Shown here piece by piece: positions 27,176 through 36,560 of a stretch of 64,000 bases of DNA. Numbering within the stretch: the stretch's first letter is position 1; every line of letters starts with the position of its first letter. The notes beneath the pieces are model-generated. The model did not search any database, had not been told where the DNA came from, and saw nothing but the letters and a program-made list of their open reading frames with translations. The position numbers were made by a program, and so were the translations under genes. The DNA comes from Bacteroidota bacterium. GTDB taxonomy: Bacteria > Bacteroidota > Bacteroidia > Chitinophagales > Chitinophagaceae. The stretch is from contig JAUZNZ010000006.1 of the NCBI GenBank assembly GCA_030706735.1, positions 1 to 64,000 of the forward strand. Reading direction: 5' to 3'.

Positions 27176-28159
27176 TTATTTCCCGCTTATAAATTCCTTC
27201 GGCTGTTTACGCCACTCTTCCGGGGATAGCGACTTGAAATAATCATAGGTTTTTTTCAATCCTTCGGTGCGCCCAACCATGGGTTTCCATCCAAGTAAAT
27301 GTTCCGCCTTGCCGATATCCGGACGCCGTTGCTTCGGATCGTCGACGGGGAGGGGCCGGTAGGCGATCTTTTGTTTGGTGCCCGTCAGCGCGATGACCTC
27401 CTCGGCAAACTGTTTCAGCGTGATCTCGGAGGGATTGCCAATATTCACGGGAAGATGATAATCGCTCATCAGCAAACGATAAATCCCTTCTACCAGGTCA
27501 TCCACGTAGCAGAAAGATCGCGTTTGGCTGCCGTCGCCGAATACCGTCAGGTCTTCGCCGCGAAGGGCCTGTCCGATGAATGCCGGAAGGGCGCGGCCGT
27601 CGTTGAGGCGCATTCGCGGACCGTAGGTATTGAAAATCCTGACGATCCTGGTCTCCAGACCATGAAAGTTGTGATAGGCCATGGTCATGGCCTCCTGAAA
27701 GCGTTTAGCCTCGTCGTAGACGCCACGGGGTCCTACGGGATTGACATTTCCCCAATACTCTTCATTCTGGGGGTGCACGAGGGGATCGCCGTATATCTCG
27801 GAGGTTGAAGCCACCAGTATCCTGGCCTTTTTGGCCTTAGCAAGGCCAAGACAATTGTGAGTCCCCAGGGAACCGACCTTTAAGGTCTGGATGGGTATCT
27901 TGAGATAATCGATCGGGCTGGCAGGGGATGCAAAATGAAGGATATAGGTGAGTTCGCCGGGTACATGAATGAATTTGCTCACGTCGTGGTGGTAGAACTC
28001 GAATTGCTCCAGCTTGAACAAATGTTCGATATTGCGCAGGTCGCCGGTAATGAGGTTGTCCATGCCGATCACATGGAACCCTTCCTTGATGAAGCGGTCA
28101 CAAAGATGGGATCCGAGAAAACCGGCTGCCCCGGTAATCAATACACGTTGTCTGGCCAT
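27176..28159 (-). CDS. UDP-glucuronate decarboxylase (UDP-xylose synthase)
   Basis: A 327-residue extended SDR with [40 protein letters not shown] and the catalytic YDEAKRFQE. These are closely those of UXS enzymes, which turn UDP-glucuronate into UDP-xylose. Its substrate is the product of the Ugd encoded 13 bases upstream, so the two steps are contiguous in the operon. It ends 5 bases before the next dehydrogenase gene. Confidence 0.92.
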   Translation of the reverse strand: MARQRVLITGAAGFLGSHLCDRFIKEGFHVIGMDNLITGDLRNIEHLFKLEQFEFYHHDVSKFIHVPGELTYILHFASPASPIDYLKIPIQTLKVGSLGTHNCLGLAKAKKARILVASTSEIYGDPLVHPQNEEYWGNVNPVGPRGVYDEAKRFQEAMTMAYHNFHGLETRIVRIFNTYGPRMRLNDGRALPAFIGQALRGEDLTVFGDGSQTRSFCYVDDLVEGIYRLLMSDYHLPVNIGNPSEITLKQFAEEVIALTGTKQKIAYRPLPVDDPKQRRPDIGKAEHLLGWKPMVGRTEGLKKTYDYFKSLSPEEWRKQPKEFISGK

Positions 28160-28172
28160 AGGTTCAGCTCAT

Positions 28173-29498
28173 TTATTTTTTTTCGGCGGGGATGGCAGGG
28201 GCCCTACCCACGCTTTCATAGTAAAATCCCAGTTCCCGGATTGCGGCAATATCAAACAGGTTGCGTCCGTCGAAGATGACCTTGCTTTTCAAGGTAGTCA
28301 CGATCTTCAGGAAATTAGGTGTCCTGAACTCATTCCATTCCGTGGCAATGATCAGGGCGTCGGCGCCTTCAAGCGCCTCATATTGGTTCTCCGCGTAATT
28401 GACCTGGTCCCCGAGTAGCTGACGCACATTGTTCATGGCCTCCGGATCGAACACGCTAAGGGCGGCCCCTTCTTTCAGGAGCGCTTCTATGATATAGAGG
28501 GCCGGCGCCTCCCGGATATCGTCTGTATTAGGTTTGAACGCCAATCCCCACAGAGCGAAGCGTCTGCCTTTGAGCTGGTTGGAGAAATATGCCTTGATCT
28601 TCGGCAGGAGGTGCAGCTTCTGCTTTTCATTTACGTCCATAACCGCGTTTAAGATCCTGAAGTCGTAATTTACTTCATGAGAGGACTTGACGAGGGCCTG
28701 GACGTCCTTGGGGAAGCAGCTGCCTCCATATCCTATGCCGGGAAACAGAAAGCGTTTACCGATGCGTTCGTCGCTGCCGATCCCCCTGCGCACCATGTCC
28801 ACGTCGGCGCCAAGGCGTTCGCAAAGCAGGGCGACTTCGTTCATGAACGTGATCTTGGTAGCCAGAAACGAATTGGCTGCATATTTGGTCAATTCAGCAG
28901 AGCGTTCATCCATGTAGATAATGGGGTTCCCCTGGCGGACAAAGGGACCATACAGGTCGCCCATGACCTTGCGCGCCCGGTCTGAGGAGGTGCCGATGAC
29001 CACCCGGTCGGGCTTCATGAAGTCCTCGACGGCAACGCCCTCCCGAAGAAATTCCGGATTGGACACGACATCGAACTCCCCGCTATAATTACGGGCAACT
29101 GCTGCCCGCACCCTTTCTGCAGTGCCAACCGGGACGGTGCTTTTATCGATAATGACCTTATATTCCTTGATGATGCTGCCAAGCTGCCCGGCAACACCGA
29201 GGACATATTTCAGGTCCGCGGAGCCGTCTTCGCCGGGCGGGGTCGGGAGCGCGAGAAAGATAATGACCGCCTCCCTGATGCCCTCTTCGAGATTTGTGGT
29301 AAACTTGAGGCGTTCTTCTTTCAGATTACGGAGGAAGAGCTTTTCAAGGCCAGGCTCGTAGATGGTTATCTGCCCGTTGGACAGCTTTTGTACTTTACCT
29401 GCATCGATATCTACACAAATCACATCATTACCGGTCTCAGCAAAGCAGGTACCCGTTACCAGTCCAACATAGCCAGTACCCACAACAGCAATTTTCAT
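28173..29498 (-). CDS. ugd: UDP-glucose 6-dehydrogenase
   Basis: A 441-residue enzyme that oxidises UDP-glucose to UDP-glucuronate. The NAD motif is VGTGYVGLVTGTCFAETG and the catalytic cysteine is in GIGYGGSCFPKDVQAL, which separates it from the WbpA-like paralogue in the same operon. The product can be used directly or passed to the adjacent UDP-xylose synthase. Confidence 0.95.
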   Translation of the reverse strand: MKIAVVGTGYVGLVTGTCFAETGNDVICVDIDAGKVQKLSNGQITIYEPGLEKLFLRNLKEERLKFTTNLEEGIREAVIIFLALPTPPGEDGSADLKYVLGVAGQLGSIIKEYKVIIDKSTVPVGTAERVRAAVARNYSGEFDVVSNPEFLREGVAVEDFMKPDRVVIGTSSDRARKVMGDLYGPFVRQGNPIIYMDERSAELTKYAANSFLATKITFMNEVALLCERLGADVDMVRRGIGSDERIGKRFLFPGIGYGGSCFPKDVQALVKSSHEVNYDFRILNAVMDVNEKQKLHLLPKIKAYFSNQLKGRRFALWGLAFKPNTDDIREAPALYIIEALLKEGAALSVFDPEAMNNVRQLLGDQVNYAENQYEALEGADALIIATEWNEFRTPNFLKIVTTLKSKVIFDGRNLFDIAAIRELGFYYESVGRAPAIPAEKK

Positions 29499-29549
29499 AT
29501 TTAGTCTTTTAAAAGGTTAGGTTCAACAGGGTCCAGATATACGGTTTAT

Positions 29550-30680
29550 TCAATTATTAATATAGTCCAGCACCGCGGCACTGATCGTTTGCAATTGTTC
29601 CTCGTCCAGTTCCGTATGCATGGGCAGCGATATCACCCGTTCCGTCAGCCAGTCGGTTGTATCGAGCTTACAGGAACCTGCGCCGAATGCCGCGAACATT
29701 TTCTGGCGGTGAGCGGGTACGGGGTAATAGATCATGGACGGTATATTTTTGGCGGCCAGATAGTCATGCAGGCCATCCCGGTTCACACCGTCCAGTACCA
29801 AGGTGTATTGATGAAAAACGTGCCGGCTGTAGGGTGCCCGATAGGGTATTCTGATCTTAGGGTTAGCCTTAAAAGCATTATCGTAATGATCAGCCGCCAG
29901 CCGCCTGGCAGCAATATAGTCATCGAGTCTTTTCAGCTTCACATTCAGAACGGCTGCCTGGATGGTATCCAACCGGCTGTTACATCCTACCAGATCGTGA
30001 TAATACCGCCGGCTTTGCCCGTGGTTTGCTGTCATTTTCAACCGCGTAGCTAACGTATCGTCGTCCGTAAATATTGCCCCTCCGTCCCCATAGCCTCCCA
30101 AATTCTTTGAGGGGAAGAAAGAGGTAGTGCCGATGATCCCGATGCTGCCGGTCTTTTTGACGATGCCGCTCCCAAACCGGTATTCGCAACCGATCGCCTG
30201 GGCATTGTCTTCGATCACATGCAATCCATGTTTACCGGCAATCTGCATGATCTCTTCCATGGGCGCAGACTGGCCATATAAATGGACCGGAACGATAGCC
30301 TTGGTCCGGGAACTGATCGCCTTTTCCAGGGAAGCGGGGTCGAGGCAAAAGGTCCTGGGGTCGACGTCGGCAAATACGGGTTTTAGTCTCAATAGGGCGA
30401 CCACTTCGGTAGTCGCGATATACGTGAATGAAGGAGTGATGACCTCGTCGCCCGGCTGCAGGTCCAACGCCATCATGGCGATCTGCAGGGCGTCGGTGCC
30501 ATTGGCGCAGGGTATGACGTGCTTTGATCCTGTGTAGGCGGAGAGCCTTTCCGCAAAATCGGTGACTGCCTTACCATTAATAAAGGCGGCATTATCCAAT
30601 ACCTCTCCGATAGCAGCATCCACCTCCGCTCTTATTTTTGTATATTGCTGCTTCAGATCAACCATTTGAATGGGCCGCAT
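29550..30680 (-). CDS. DegT/DnrJ/EryC1/StrS sugar aminotransferase
   Basis: A 376-residue PLP enzyme that transfers an amino group to a keto-sugar nucleotide. The Schiff-base lysine is in SFFPSKNLGGYGDGG; GTDALQIAMMAL and VHLYGQSAPM are also typical. The N-terminal MVDLKQQY is close to WbpE-type enzymes, which work on UDP-3-keto-glucuronic acid derivatives after a WbpA dehydrogenase. A WbpA-like gene lies in the same operon, so this pairing is plausible but not proven. A second ATG is at 30665. It is the first gene of the operon. Confidence 0.9.
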   Translation of the reverse strand: MRPIQMVDLKQQYTKIRAEVDAAIGEVLDNAAFINGKAVTDFAERLSAYTGSKHVIPCANGTDALQIAMMALDLQPGDEVITPSFTYIATTEVVALLRLKPVFADVDPRTFCLDPASLEKAISSRTKAIVPVHLYGQSAPMEEIMQIAGKHGLHVIEDNAQAIGCEYRFGSGIVKKTGSIGIIGTTSFFPSKNLGGYGDGGAIFTDDDTLATRLKMTANHGQSRRYYHDLVGCNSRLDTIQAAVLNVKLKRLDDYIAARRLAADHYDNAFKANPKIRIPYRAPYSRHVFHQYTLVLDGVNRDGLHDYLAAKNIPSMIYYPVPAHRQKMFAAFGAGSCKLDTTDWLTERVISLPMHTELDEEQLQTISAAVLDYINN

Positions 30681-30730
30681 AGATATCCTTGTTTAAACGG
30701 GCACAAACCTACTGTAAAAATGTGGTTTTT

Positions 30731-30837
30731 TCAAGCTGCCAGCCGCAAGCTTCAGGCTGCAAGCCAAACATTTATACTATTTCAGGCGCTTTTTAAATAA
30801 GGGCTGGCTTGAAGCTTGCAGCCAGTAACTTGCAGCT
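30731..30837. repeat. imperfect long inverted repeat
   Basis: Two arms rich in AAGCTTGCAGCC-type words (about 30731-30765 and 30803-30837) are imperfect reverse complements and could fold into a long hairpin across an AT-rich centre. CTTGAAGCTTGCAGCC on the right matches GGCTGCAAGCTTCAGG-like text read from the left arm with few mismatches. It fills the divergent gap between the aminotransferase gene and waaA and resembles a dispersed intergenic repeat. Confidence 0.6.
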
Positions 30838-30842
30838 TTCTT

Positions 30843-32114
30843 ATGAGCATTCTTTTTTACCATATTTTTCTTTGGCTATACCGCATGGGCATACGTCTCA
30901 TCGCGCCCTGGAATCCGAAAGCAAGGCGATGGATAAAGGGCCGGGAAGGCATTTTCGACCGTATACGCGAGGAATTTTCTGAAAAATACCCACTTATCTG
31001 GATGCACTGCGCCTCATTGGGCGAATTCGAACAAGGCAGGACAGTGCTCGAGAGGCTACGGGAACTATATCCGGGATACAAGATACTGGTCACCTTCTTT
31101 TCCCCTTCCGGCTATGAAAACCGGAAGGATTATGCGGGAGCGGATCATATCTTTTACCTGCCCCTGGACTCCAGGAAGAATGCCAGGCTGCTTATTGACC
31201 TTGTGCAGCCCAGTCTGGTCATATGGGTGAAGTATGAATATTGGTTCTATTATCTCCTCGAATTAAAGAAGAGGAATATCCCCACTCTCCTGCTGTCGGC
31301 CGTATTTCGGCCCGATCAACCCTTTTTTCGCTGGTATGGCCGGCTGCACAGGTACATGCTGGAGTGCTTTTCACAGCTTTTTGTCCAAACTGAGGCCAGT
31401 AAGCAGTTACTGAGCCGGCTGGGCCTGTCAGAGAATGTGGTCGTCAGTGGCGACACCCGCTTTGACCGTGTCATCGAGATTGCCGGGCGTGAGGATCCAT
31501 TGCCGCTGATCGCCGCATTTTGCGGCAATCATCCGGTTATCGTGGCAGGAAGTACCTGGGAAGAAGATGATGAGGAGCTGGATCACTATGCAAATACGCA
31601 TCCCGGGATAAGGTTTATCATCGCGCCTCACGAAGTGGAAGAGGAGAGGATCCTGGAAGTGGAAAAACTGTTTCGATTTTGCATCCGTTATTCCCAGCTG
31701 GAGCGGGAGCAAGGCCCCCGGATGGTTGGCGACCGGCGGCCACCCAATGTATTGATCATCGATAATATGGGAATGTTGTCCCGGCTCTATAAATATGCCA
31801 CGATCACGTATGTGGGAGGGGGGTTCGGGGACGATGGGGTCCATAACGTACTCGAAGCGGCCGTCTACGGCAAGCCCGTTGTGTTTGGTCCGGTCATTGA
31901 AAAATATGTGGAAGCAGTCGAGCTCGCGGATTGCGGTGGAGGCCTCGTGATCGATAGCGCTCTTGAAGCGGAGGCCGTATTTGAACGACTATTGGGAAAT
32001 GCAGAAGAATATCGTCTTACCTGTGAAGCATCGCGCAATTATGTACATGCCCGGAAAGGGGCAACTGAAAAGGTCACCAGATATATTCAGGAGAAGCGCC
32101 TCTTGACCAGTTGA
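30843..32114 (+). CDS. waaA: Kdo transferase
   Basis: A 423-residue GT30 enzyme that attaches Kdo to lipid A precursor at the inner membrane. It shows the N-terminal membrane anchor (SILFYHIFLWLYRMG), IWMHCASLGEFEQGR, VTFFSPSGYENRK, the VVSGDTRFDRV segment and GGGFGDDGVHNVLEAAVYG with the donor-binding residues. The frame reaches back to a TTG at 30816, but ATG 30843 starts at the membrane anchor. Its end overlaps the convergent gene by 28 bases. Confidence 0.93.
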   Translation: MSILFYHIFLWLYRMGIRLIAPWNPKARRWIKGREGIFDRIREEFSEKYPLIWMHCASLGEFEQGRTVLERLRELYPGYKILVTFFSPSGYENRKDYAGADHIFYLPLDSRKNARLLIDLVQPSLVIWVKYEYWFYYLLELKKRNIPTLLLSAVFRPDQPFFRWYGRLHRYMLECFSQLFVQTEASKQLLSRLGLSENVVVSGDTRFDRVIEIAGREDPLPLIAAFCGNHPVIVAGSTWEEDDEELDHYANTHPGIRFIIAPHEVEEERILEVEKLFRFCIRYSQLEREQGPRMVGDRRPPNVLIIDNMGMLSRLYKYATITYVGGGFGDDGVHNVLEAAVYGKPVVFGPVIEKYVEAVELADCGGGLVIDSALEAEAVFERLLGNAEEYRLTCEASRNYVHARKGATEKVTRYIQEKRLLTS

Positions 32115-32785
32115 TAGAAATGCCGTGTTGCCTCGCGGTTCTCATCCCAGCCCAATTTAACCTTCAATTCCCGTTGCATCCAGTACTCAGCCTCGGGCAA
32201 TATACGAAATCCGTTGATGGTCTTGATGCTGCGCTCATACATGGCCTCGTCGCCCCGGAATAACTCACTGATGAATACATACCGGTCATTGACGCCAATG
32301 GCCTTTTTGAGGTCGCGCACCGGACTGCCGTTGAGGGCGTGTGCGAGTTCTACGACGTCCGCCTTCAACTTATCATTCAGGGAAGAGCCATTGCTACCGA
32401 TCACGTCATTCAACTCGCGGGCAGCAGGTTGATGGGCCAGCGTCGGTATATCGGTCAGCGGATTGAAGGGCCAGTCCGATCTTTCGCGCTCTTTGGAAAT
32501 ACCTTCCCTGGCGGAGACCCCCTCTTTCACGACGGTTTCCTTGGACACGGTATTGATCCGGCCTGTTCCTTTACCGTCTGACGTGGCCTGCTGACCTGCA
32601 TACATTTTCATGGCCGATGGCATCATAACCGCTACTTTTGCTGATCCGCGGTTGGCGGCGGCCTGACCAGCCAATCGGCTCAGTTCAGCTTCAAGGAGTT
32701 GCGCGGTAGCGAGCATCATGGCGGGGGATTCCTGCCGTTCCAGCTGCTCTTTCAATTGATTAATAAGTTCTTGCGTGCGTTTCAT
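32087..32785 (-). CDS. conserved protein of unknown function
   Basis: A 232-residue soluble protein. The N-terminal 45 residues form a probable coiled coil (ELINQLKEQLERQ). A low-complexity linker follows to about 110. The C-terminal 100 residues (LNDVIGSNGSSLNDKLKADV, then IGVNDRYVFISELFRGDEAMYERSI) look compact and helical. I have no function for it. It converges on waaA and is divergent from tdk. Confidence 0.65.
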   Translation of the reverse strand: MKRTQELINQLKEQLERQESPAMMLATAQLLEAELSRLAGQAAANRGSAKVAVMMPSAMKMYAGQQATSDGKGTGRINTVSKETVVKEGVSAREGISKERERSDWPFNPLTDIPTLAHQPAARELNDVIGSNGSSLNDKLKADVVELAHALNGSPVRDLKKAIGVNDRYVFISELFRGDEAMYERSIKTINGFRILPEAEYWMQRELKVKLGWDENREATRHFYQLVKRRFS

Positions 32786-32868
32786 GTGATTTCAACGGGA
32801 TGATTGACGGGTTAGTATAGCGATCAATATAAAGTTATAACAAATTTCGAACCTAATTTATAGGTTGC

Positions 32869-33441
32869 ATGTTCATCGAGCCCCACATAAAAGGCGAAAA
32901 ACGCGGTTGGATAGAGGTTATATGCGGTTCCATGTTCTCGGGAAAGACCGAAGAACTGATCCGGCGTCTTAAACGGGCCCGGATCGCCAATCTGCGAACA
33001 GAGATCTTCAAGCCGTCCCTGGACAAAAGGTACCATGAGGAGAACATCGTTTCGCACAATGAGAACGCTATTCTTTCGACGCCTGTAGACAATTCCCAGA
33101 CCATCCTTCTGCTGGCCAATGAGGTCGATGTCATTGGCATTGACGAAGCCCAGTTCTTCGACGACCAACTGCCGGAGGTCTGCGACCAGCTTGCATTTCG
33201 CGGTATCCGCGTAATCGTGGCGGGTCTGGATATGGACTATGCGGCCAGGCCGTTCGGGCAGATGCCCGATTTGCTCGCCAAGGCTGAATATATCACCAAG
33301 TTGCATGCCATTTGTGTTAAATGTGGAAACATTGCCAACTACTCTTATCGTAAGAAGGAGCAGGGAGGCCAGGTATTGCTGGGAGAAATGGACATCTACG
33401 AGCCCAGGTGCCGGCACTGCTACTACGGGCTGCCGGCCTAA
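32869..33441 (+). CDS. tdk: thymidine kinase
   Basis: A 190-residue type II thymidine kinase that phosphorylates thymidine in the salvage pathway. The P-loop is [10 protein letters not shown], the DEAQFF segment is the Walker B-like site, and the lasso zinc site has two CxxC pairs (CVKCGN and CRHC). Normal length. ccmB starts 12 bases downstream. Confidence 0.96.
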   Translation: MFIEPHIKGEKRGWIEVICGSMFSGKTEELIRRLKRARIANLRTEIFKPSLDKRYHEENIVSHNENAILSTPVDNSQTILLLANEVDVIGIDEAQFFDDQLPEVCDQLAFRGIRVIVAGLDMDYAARPFGQMPDLLAKAEYITKLHAICVKCGNIANYSYRKKEQGGQVLLGEMDIYEPRCRHCYYGLPA

Positions 33442-33452
33442 AATACAAGGTA

Positions 33453-34124
33453 ATGTTAAAATCGAAGCGCTCCTTTTCTCACATCATTACGCTATTCCGC
33501 AAAGACCTGTTGCTGGAGATCCGGCAGCAATACAGTTTTTACGGCATCCTGCTGTACGTCGCCTCCACGATATTCGTGCTCTATTTGGCCATGGGAGAGC
33601 CGGAGGGTGCGGTTTGGAAGGGATTGTTCTGGATGATCCAATTATTCATTTGCGTGAATGCCGTTGCGAAAAGCTTCCTCCAGGAAGGTGAGGGACGTAT
33701 GCTGTATTTCTATTCCATTGCGGGCGCCAGGGACTTCATTCTGGCCAAGCTCCTGTTCAACACGCTGCTGATGGTGCTCATGAGCTTTGTCAGCCTCGGC
33801 CTGTTCGTTCTGATGCTCGGCAATCCACTGGCGCGTGCGGTCCCGTTCGTACTGATCACTTGTCTCGGAGGTGTAAGCCTGAGCCTTGTCTTCACTTTCC
33901 TGGCGGCGATCGCGGCGCGGGCCCGGCAGAACGCCGCCCTGATGGCCATCCTGGGTTTTCCGCTCATCATTCCGCAACTTATGTTGTTGATGCGTTTGTC
34001 AAATGTCGCCTTTTCGGACGCTCTCCAGGGCGGTGTATGGGGAATGGCCTTATTGCTTATCGCCCTTGACCTATTGATCGTCGTGCTTGCGGTGATCCTC
34101 TTTCCTTTTTTGTGGAAGGACTAA
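33453..34124 (+). CDS. ccmB: heme exporter membrane protein CcmB
   Basis: A 223-residue membrane protein with six hydrophobic segments, starting MLKSKRSFSHIITLFRKDLLLE. The LEIRQQYSFYG and FLQEGEGRMLYFYS stretches are typical of CcmB, the permease of the CcmABC complex that loads heme for c-type cytochromes. The frame extends upstream into tdk in another reading frame, so ATG 33453 is taken. The ATPase gene ccmA is not adjacent. Confidence 0.9.
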   Translation: MLKSKRSFSHIITLFRKDLLLEIRQQYSFYGILLYVASTIFVLYLAMGEPEGAVWKGLFWMIQLFICVNAVAKSFLQEGEGRMLYFYSIAGARDFILAKLLFNTLLMVLMSFVSLGLFVLMLGNPLARAVPFVLITCLGGVSLSLVFTFLAAIAARARQNAALMAILGFPLIIPQLMLLMRLSNVAFSDALQGGVWGMALLLIALDLLIVVLAVILFPFLWKD

Positions 34125-34138
34125 TTCCCCTAATTTTG
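34109..34138 (+). promoter_or_regulatory. probable promoter for ccmC
   Basis: TTTG (34109-34112), an 18-base spacer and TAATTTTG (34131-34138) match the Bacteroidota housekeeping promoter pattern. It straddles the ccmB stop and is 28 bases before the ccmC start. Confidence 0.5.
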
Positions 34139-34166
34139 CCTTCCAAATCCCCTACAAGAGTCACTT

Positions 34167-34835
34167 ATGCTTCGTCAATCCTGGTGGAAAATACTATGTG
34201 TCGTCTTATTGTTATATACAGTGATCGCAGGATTCTTGGGAGATGTGCCCGCGAAGCCCATACTGCATGAGACCATACGGAACCTCTATTTTCACGTGGC
34301 CATGTGGTTCTCGATGATGATCCTCTTCATTGTTTCGGTCGTCTATGCCATCAAATATCTTCGAAGACCTGATCAGGTTTTCGATATTTATTCGTTAGAG
34401 TATGCCAAGGCCGGGATCGTCTTCGGCAGCCTGGGCGTGCTGACCGGGTCCGAATGGGCGGGATTTACCTGGGGAGCCTTCTGGAGCAATGATCCCAAGC
34501 AACTGGGCGCCGTGGTTGCCTTATTGATCTATCTGGCCTACCTGGTATTACGGAATTCCATGACGGACATGGACAAGCGGGCAAGGATCGGCGCGGTGTA
34601 CAACATATTCGCCTTCGCCATGCTCTTTCCCACCCTTTGGATCATTCCCCGGATGGTGGAGAGCCTTCATCCGGGCGGCCTGGGTGGAAATCCGGCGTTC
34701 GAAAACTTCGATCCGCGGATGGGGAAAATATTCTGGCCGGCCGCCGTTCCCGGATGGACGCTCCTGGGGGTATGGATCAGCAGCCTGCGGATCCGGCTCC
34801 AATTACTCGAATTAAAGAAACTAAATCATGCGTAA
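34167..34835 (+). CDS. ccmC: heme handling membrane protein CcmC
   Basis: A 222-residue protein with about six transmembrane helices and the heme-binding WWD-type segment GFTWGAFWSNDPKQ between helices 3 and 4 (about 106-120). Histidines in NLYFHVAMW and ESLHPGG would ligate the heme. It presents heme for transfer to apocytochromes outside the membrane. Its end overlaps the next gene by 8 bases. Confidence 0.92.
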   Translation: MLRQSWWKILCVVLLLYTVIAGFLGDVPAKPILHETIRNLYFHVAMWFSMMILFIVSVVYAIKYLRRPDQVFDIYSLEYAKAGIVFGSLGVLTGSEWAGFTWGAFWSNDPKQLGAVVALLIYLAYLVLRNSMTDMDKRARIGAVYNIFAFAMLFPTLWIIPRMVESLHPGGLGGNPAFENFDPRMGKIFWPAAVPGWTLLGVWISSLRIRLQLLELKKLNHA

Positions 34836-35061
34836 AACAGCCTGTCTTGTATGGTTCCTGGGTTCATTCTTATTATCGGTCTTATCGGCCGCGGCCCAGG
34901 GGAATGACGGGAATGCAAATGTAGAAATGGCCGGCGTATTGCGATCCAATGGCAAGATCTATATAGTCGTAGCGGTACTTGCGACGATATTGGCCGGATT
35001 GTTCGTGTATGTGATCCGGTTGGACAGGAAGATCGGCAGGTTGGAGAAAGAGGCGAAGTAG
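34828..35061 (+). CDS. CcmD-like small membrane protein
   Basis: A 77-residue protein with a signal-like N-terminus (to about residue 24), one transmembrane helix at about 43-63 and a basic tail (RLDRKIGRLEKEAK). Position after ccmC with an 8-base overlap and this layout are those of CcmD, which helps release heme-loaded CcmE. Sequence similarity among CcmD proteins is weak, so the call leans on context. Confidence 0.75.
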   Translation: MRKTACLVWFLGSFLLSVLSAAAQGNDGNANVEMAGVLRSNGKIYIVVAVLATILAGLFVYVIRLDRKIGRLEKEAK

Positions 35062-35129
35062 GCTTCAGCGTATCTATCGAGCACACATATTGAGCACACA
35101 CATGAATTCTCAAATCAAAATCATTCCTC

Positions 35130-36548
35130 ATGGCAGTACAAAATGAGTACAAATTCTTCGAAGCTGTCGAAAAAAGTTTTGATAAGGCGGCCCGGTTCAC
35201 GTCCTGGGATCCGGGCATCCTCGAACAGATCAAGCAATGCAATGCCGTTTACCGTATGTTCTTTCCCGTTAAGATCGGGGACAAGATCGAGGTTATTAAA
35301 GCATACCGGGTGCAGCATTCGCAGCACAAAACCCCCTGCAAAGGCGGTATCCGCTTCGCCTTGTCGGTTAATCTGGATGAGGTGATGGCGCTCGCCGCGC
35401 TGATGACCTTCAAATGCGCCATCGTCAATGTCCCGTTCGGGGGCGCAAAAGGCGGGATAAGTATCGATCCCAAGAAGTATACGCCCTATGAGCTCGAGAA
35501 GATCACGCGCCGTTATACATCCGAGCTGATCAAGAAGAATTTCATCGGTCCCGGAACAGACGTTCCTGCCCCGGATTATGGCACCGGCGAACGGGAGATG
35601 GCCTGGATCCTGGACACGTACATGAGCATGCGTCCGGGCGAGATCGATGCCCTGGCCTGCGTAACCGGAAAGCCGGTCTCACAGGGGGGAGTGCGGGGCC
35701 GTCGGGAAGCAACGGGACTGGGGGTATTCTATGGCATCCGCGAAGTCTGTCATATGCCTGCGATCATGGAGAAGCTGAAGCTTAAGCCCGGTGTGGATGG
35801 CAAGACGGTGGTTGTACAAGGTATGGGCAATGTGGGCTATCATGCCGCGAAATTCTTTCGTGAAGGCGGAGCCAGGGTTATCGCGCTGGCCGAGTACGAG
35901 GGCGCCATCATGAACCCGGACGGATTAAATGAAGAGGAAGTTTTCCAACACCGTAAGAAGACAGGCAGTATCCTGAATTTTCCGGGAGCCACGAACCTGG
36001 CCCTTTCCGGGGACGCGCTGGAACTGGAATGCGATATTCTGATCCCCGCAGCCCTGGAAAACGTGATCAACGGCAGAAATGCACCCAATGTAAAAGCGAG
36101 GATCATCGGGGAGGCAGCCAACGGACCATTGACACCGGATGCGGACGAAGTCTTCATCAAGAAAGGAACGCTGGTGGTCCCGGACATGTACCTTAATGCG
36201 GGCGGAGTAACGGTTTCCTATTTCGAGTGGCTGAAGAATCTCAGTCACGTGCGTTATGGAAGAATGGAGAAGCGCTTTACCGAAAATATGAACTCGCATA
36301 TCCTGGGCCAGATCGAAGGGCTGACCGGCAAGAAGGTGAGCGAAAAGGAGAAACAATTCATCATGCATGGCGCCGACGAAGTGGACCTGGTCTATAGCGG
36401 ACTTGAGGAGACGATGACCGCCGCCACGCGGGAGATCATGGACTGCTGGACGGCAAATCCGACCATTCCTGACATGCGCACCGCGGCCTATGTCGTCGCC
36501 ATCAACAAAGTTGGCACCAGCTATGCCGAACTGGGCATATTCCCATAA
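35130..36548 (+). CDS. gdhA: Glu/Leu/Phe/Val dehydrogenase
   Basis: A 472-residue NAD(P)-dependent amino acid dehydrogenase, most likely glutamate dehydrogenase, linking 2-oxoglutarate and ammonium to glutamate. The substrate-binding lysines are in [11 protein letters not shown] and [15 protein letters not shown], and the Rossmann motif is [13 protein letters not shown]. It is somewhat longer than the usual 410-450 residues, with a longer C-terminus. A direct repeat (GAGCACACA) lies in its leader at about 35078-35102. Confidence 0.88.
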   Translation: MAVQNEYKFFEAVEKSFDKAARFTSWDPGILEQIKQCNAVYRMFFPVKIGDKIEVIKAYRVQHSQHKTPCKGGIRFALSVNLDEVMALAALMTFKCAIVNVPFGGAKGGISIDPKKYTPYELEKITRRYTSELIKKNFIGPGTDVPAPDYGTGEREMAWILDTYMSMRPGEIDALACVTGKPVSQGGVRGRREATGLGVFYGIREVCHMPAIMEKLKLKPGVDGKTVVVQGMGNVGYHAAKFFREGGARVIALAEYEGAIMNPDGLNEEEVFQHRKKTGSILNFPGATNLALSGDALELECDILIPAALENVINGRNAPNVKARIIGEAANGPLTPDADEVFIKKGTLVVPDMYLNAGGVTVSYFEWLKNLSHVRYGRMEKRFTENMNSHILGQIEGLTGKKVSEKEKQFIMHGADEVDLVYSGLEETMTAATREIMDCWTANPTIPDMRTAAYVVAINKVGTSYAELGIFP

Positions 36549-36560
36549 ACGGACCGGACC

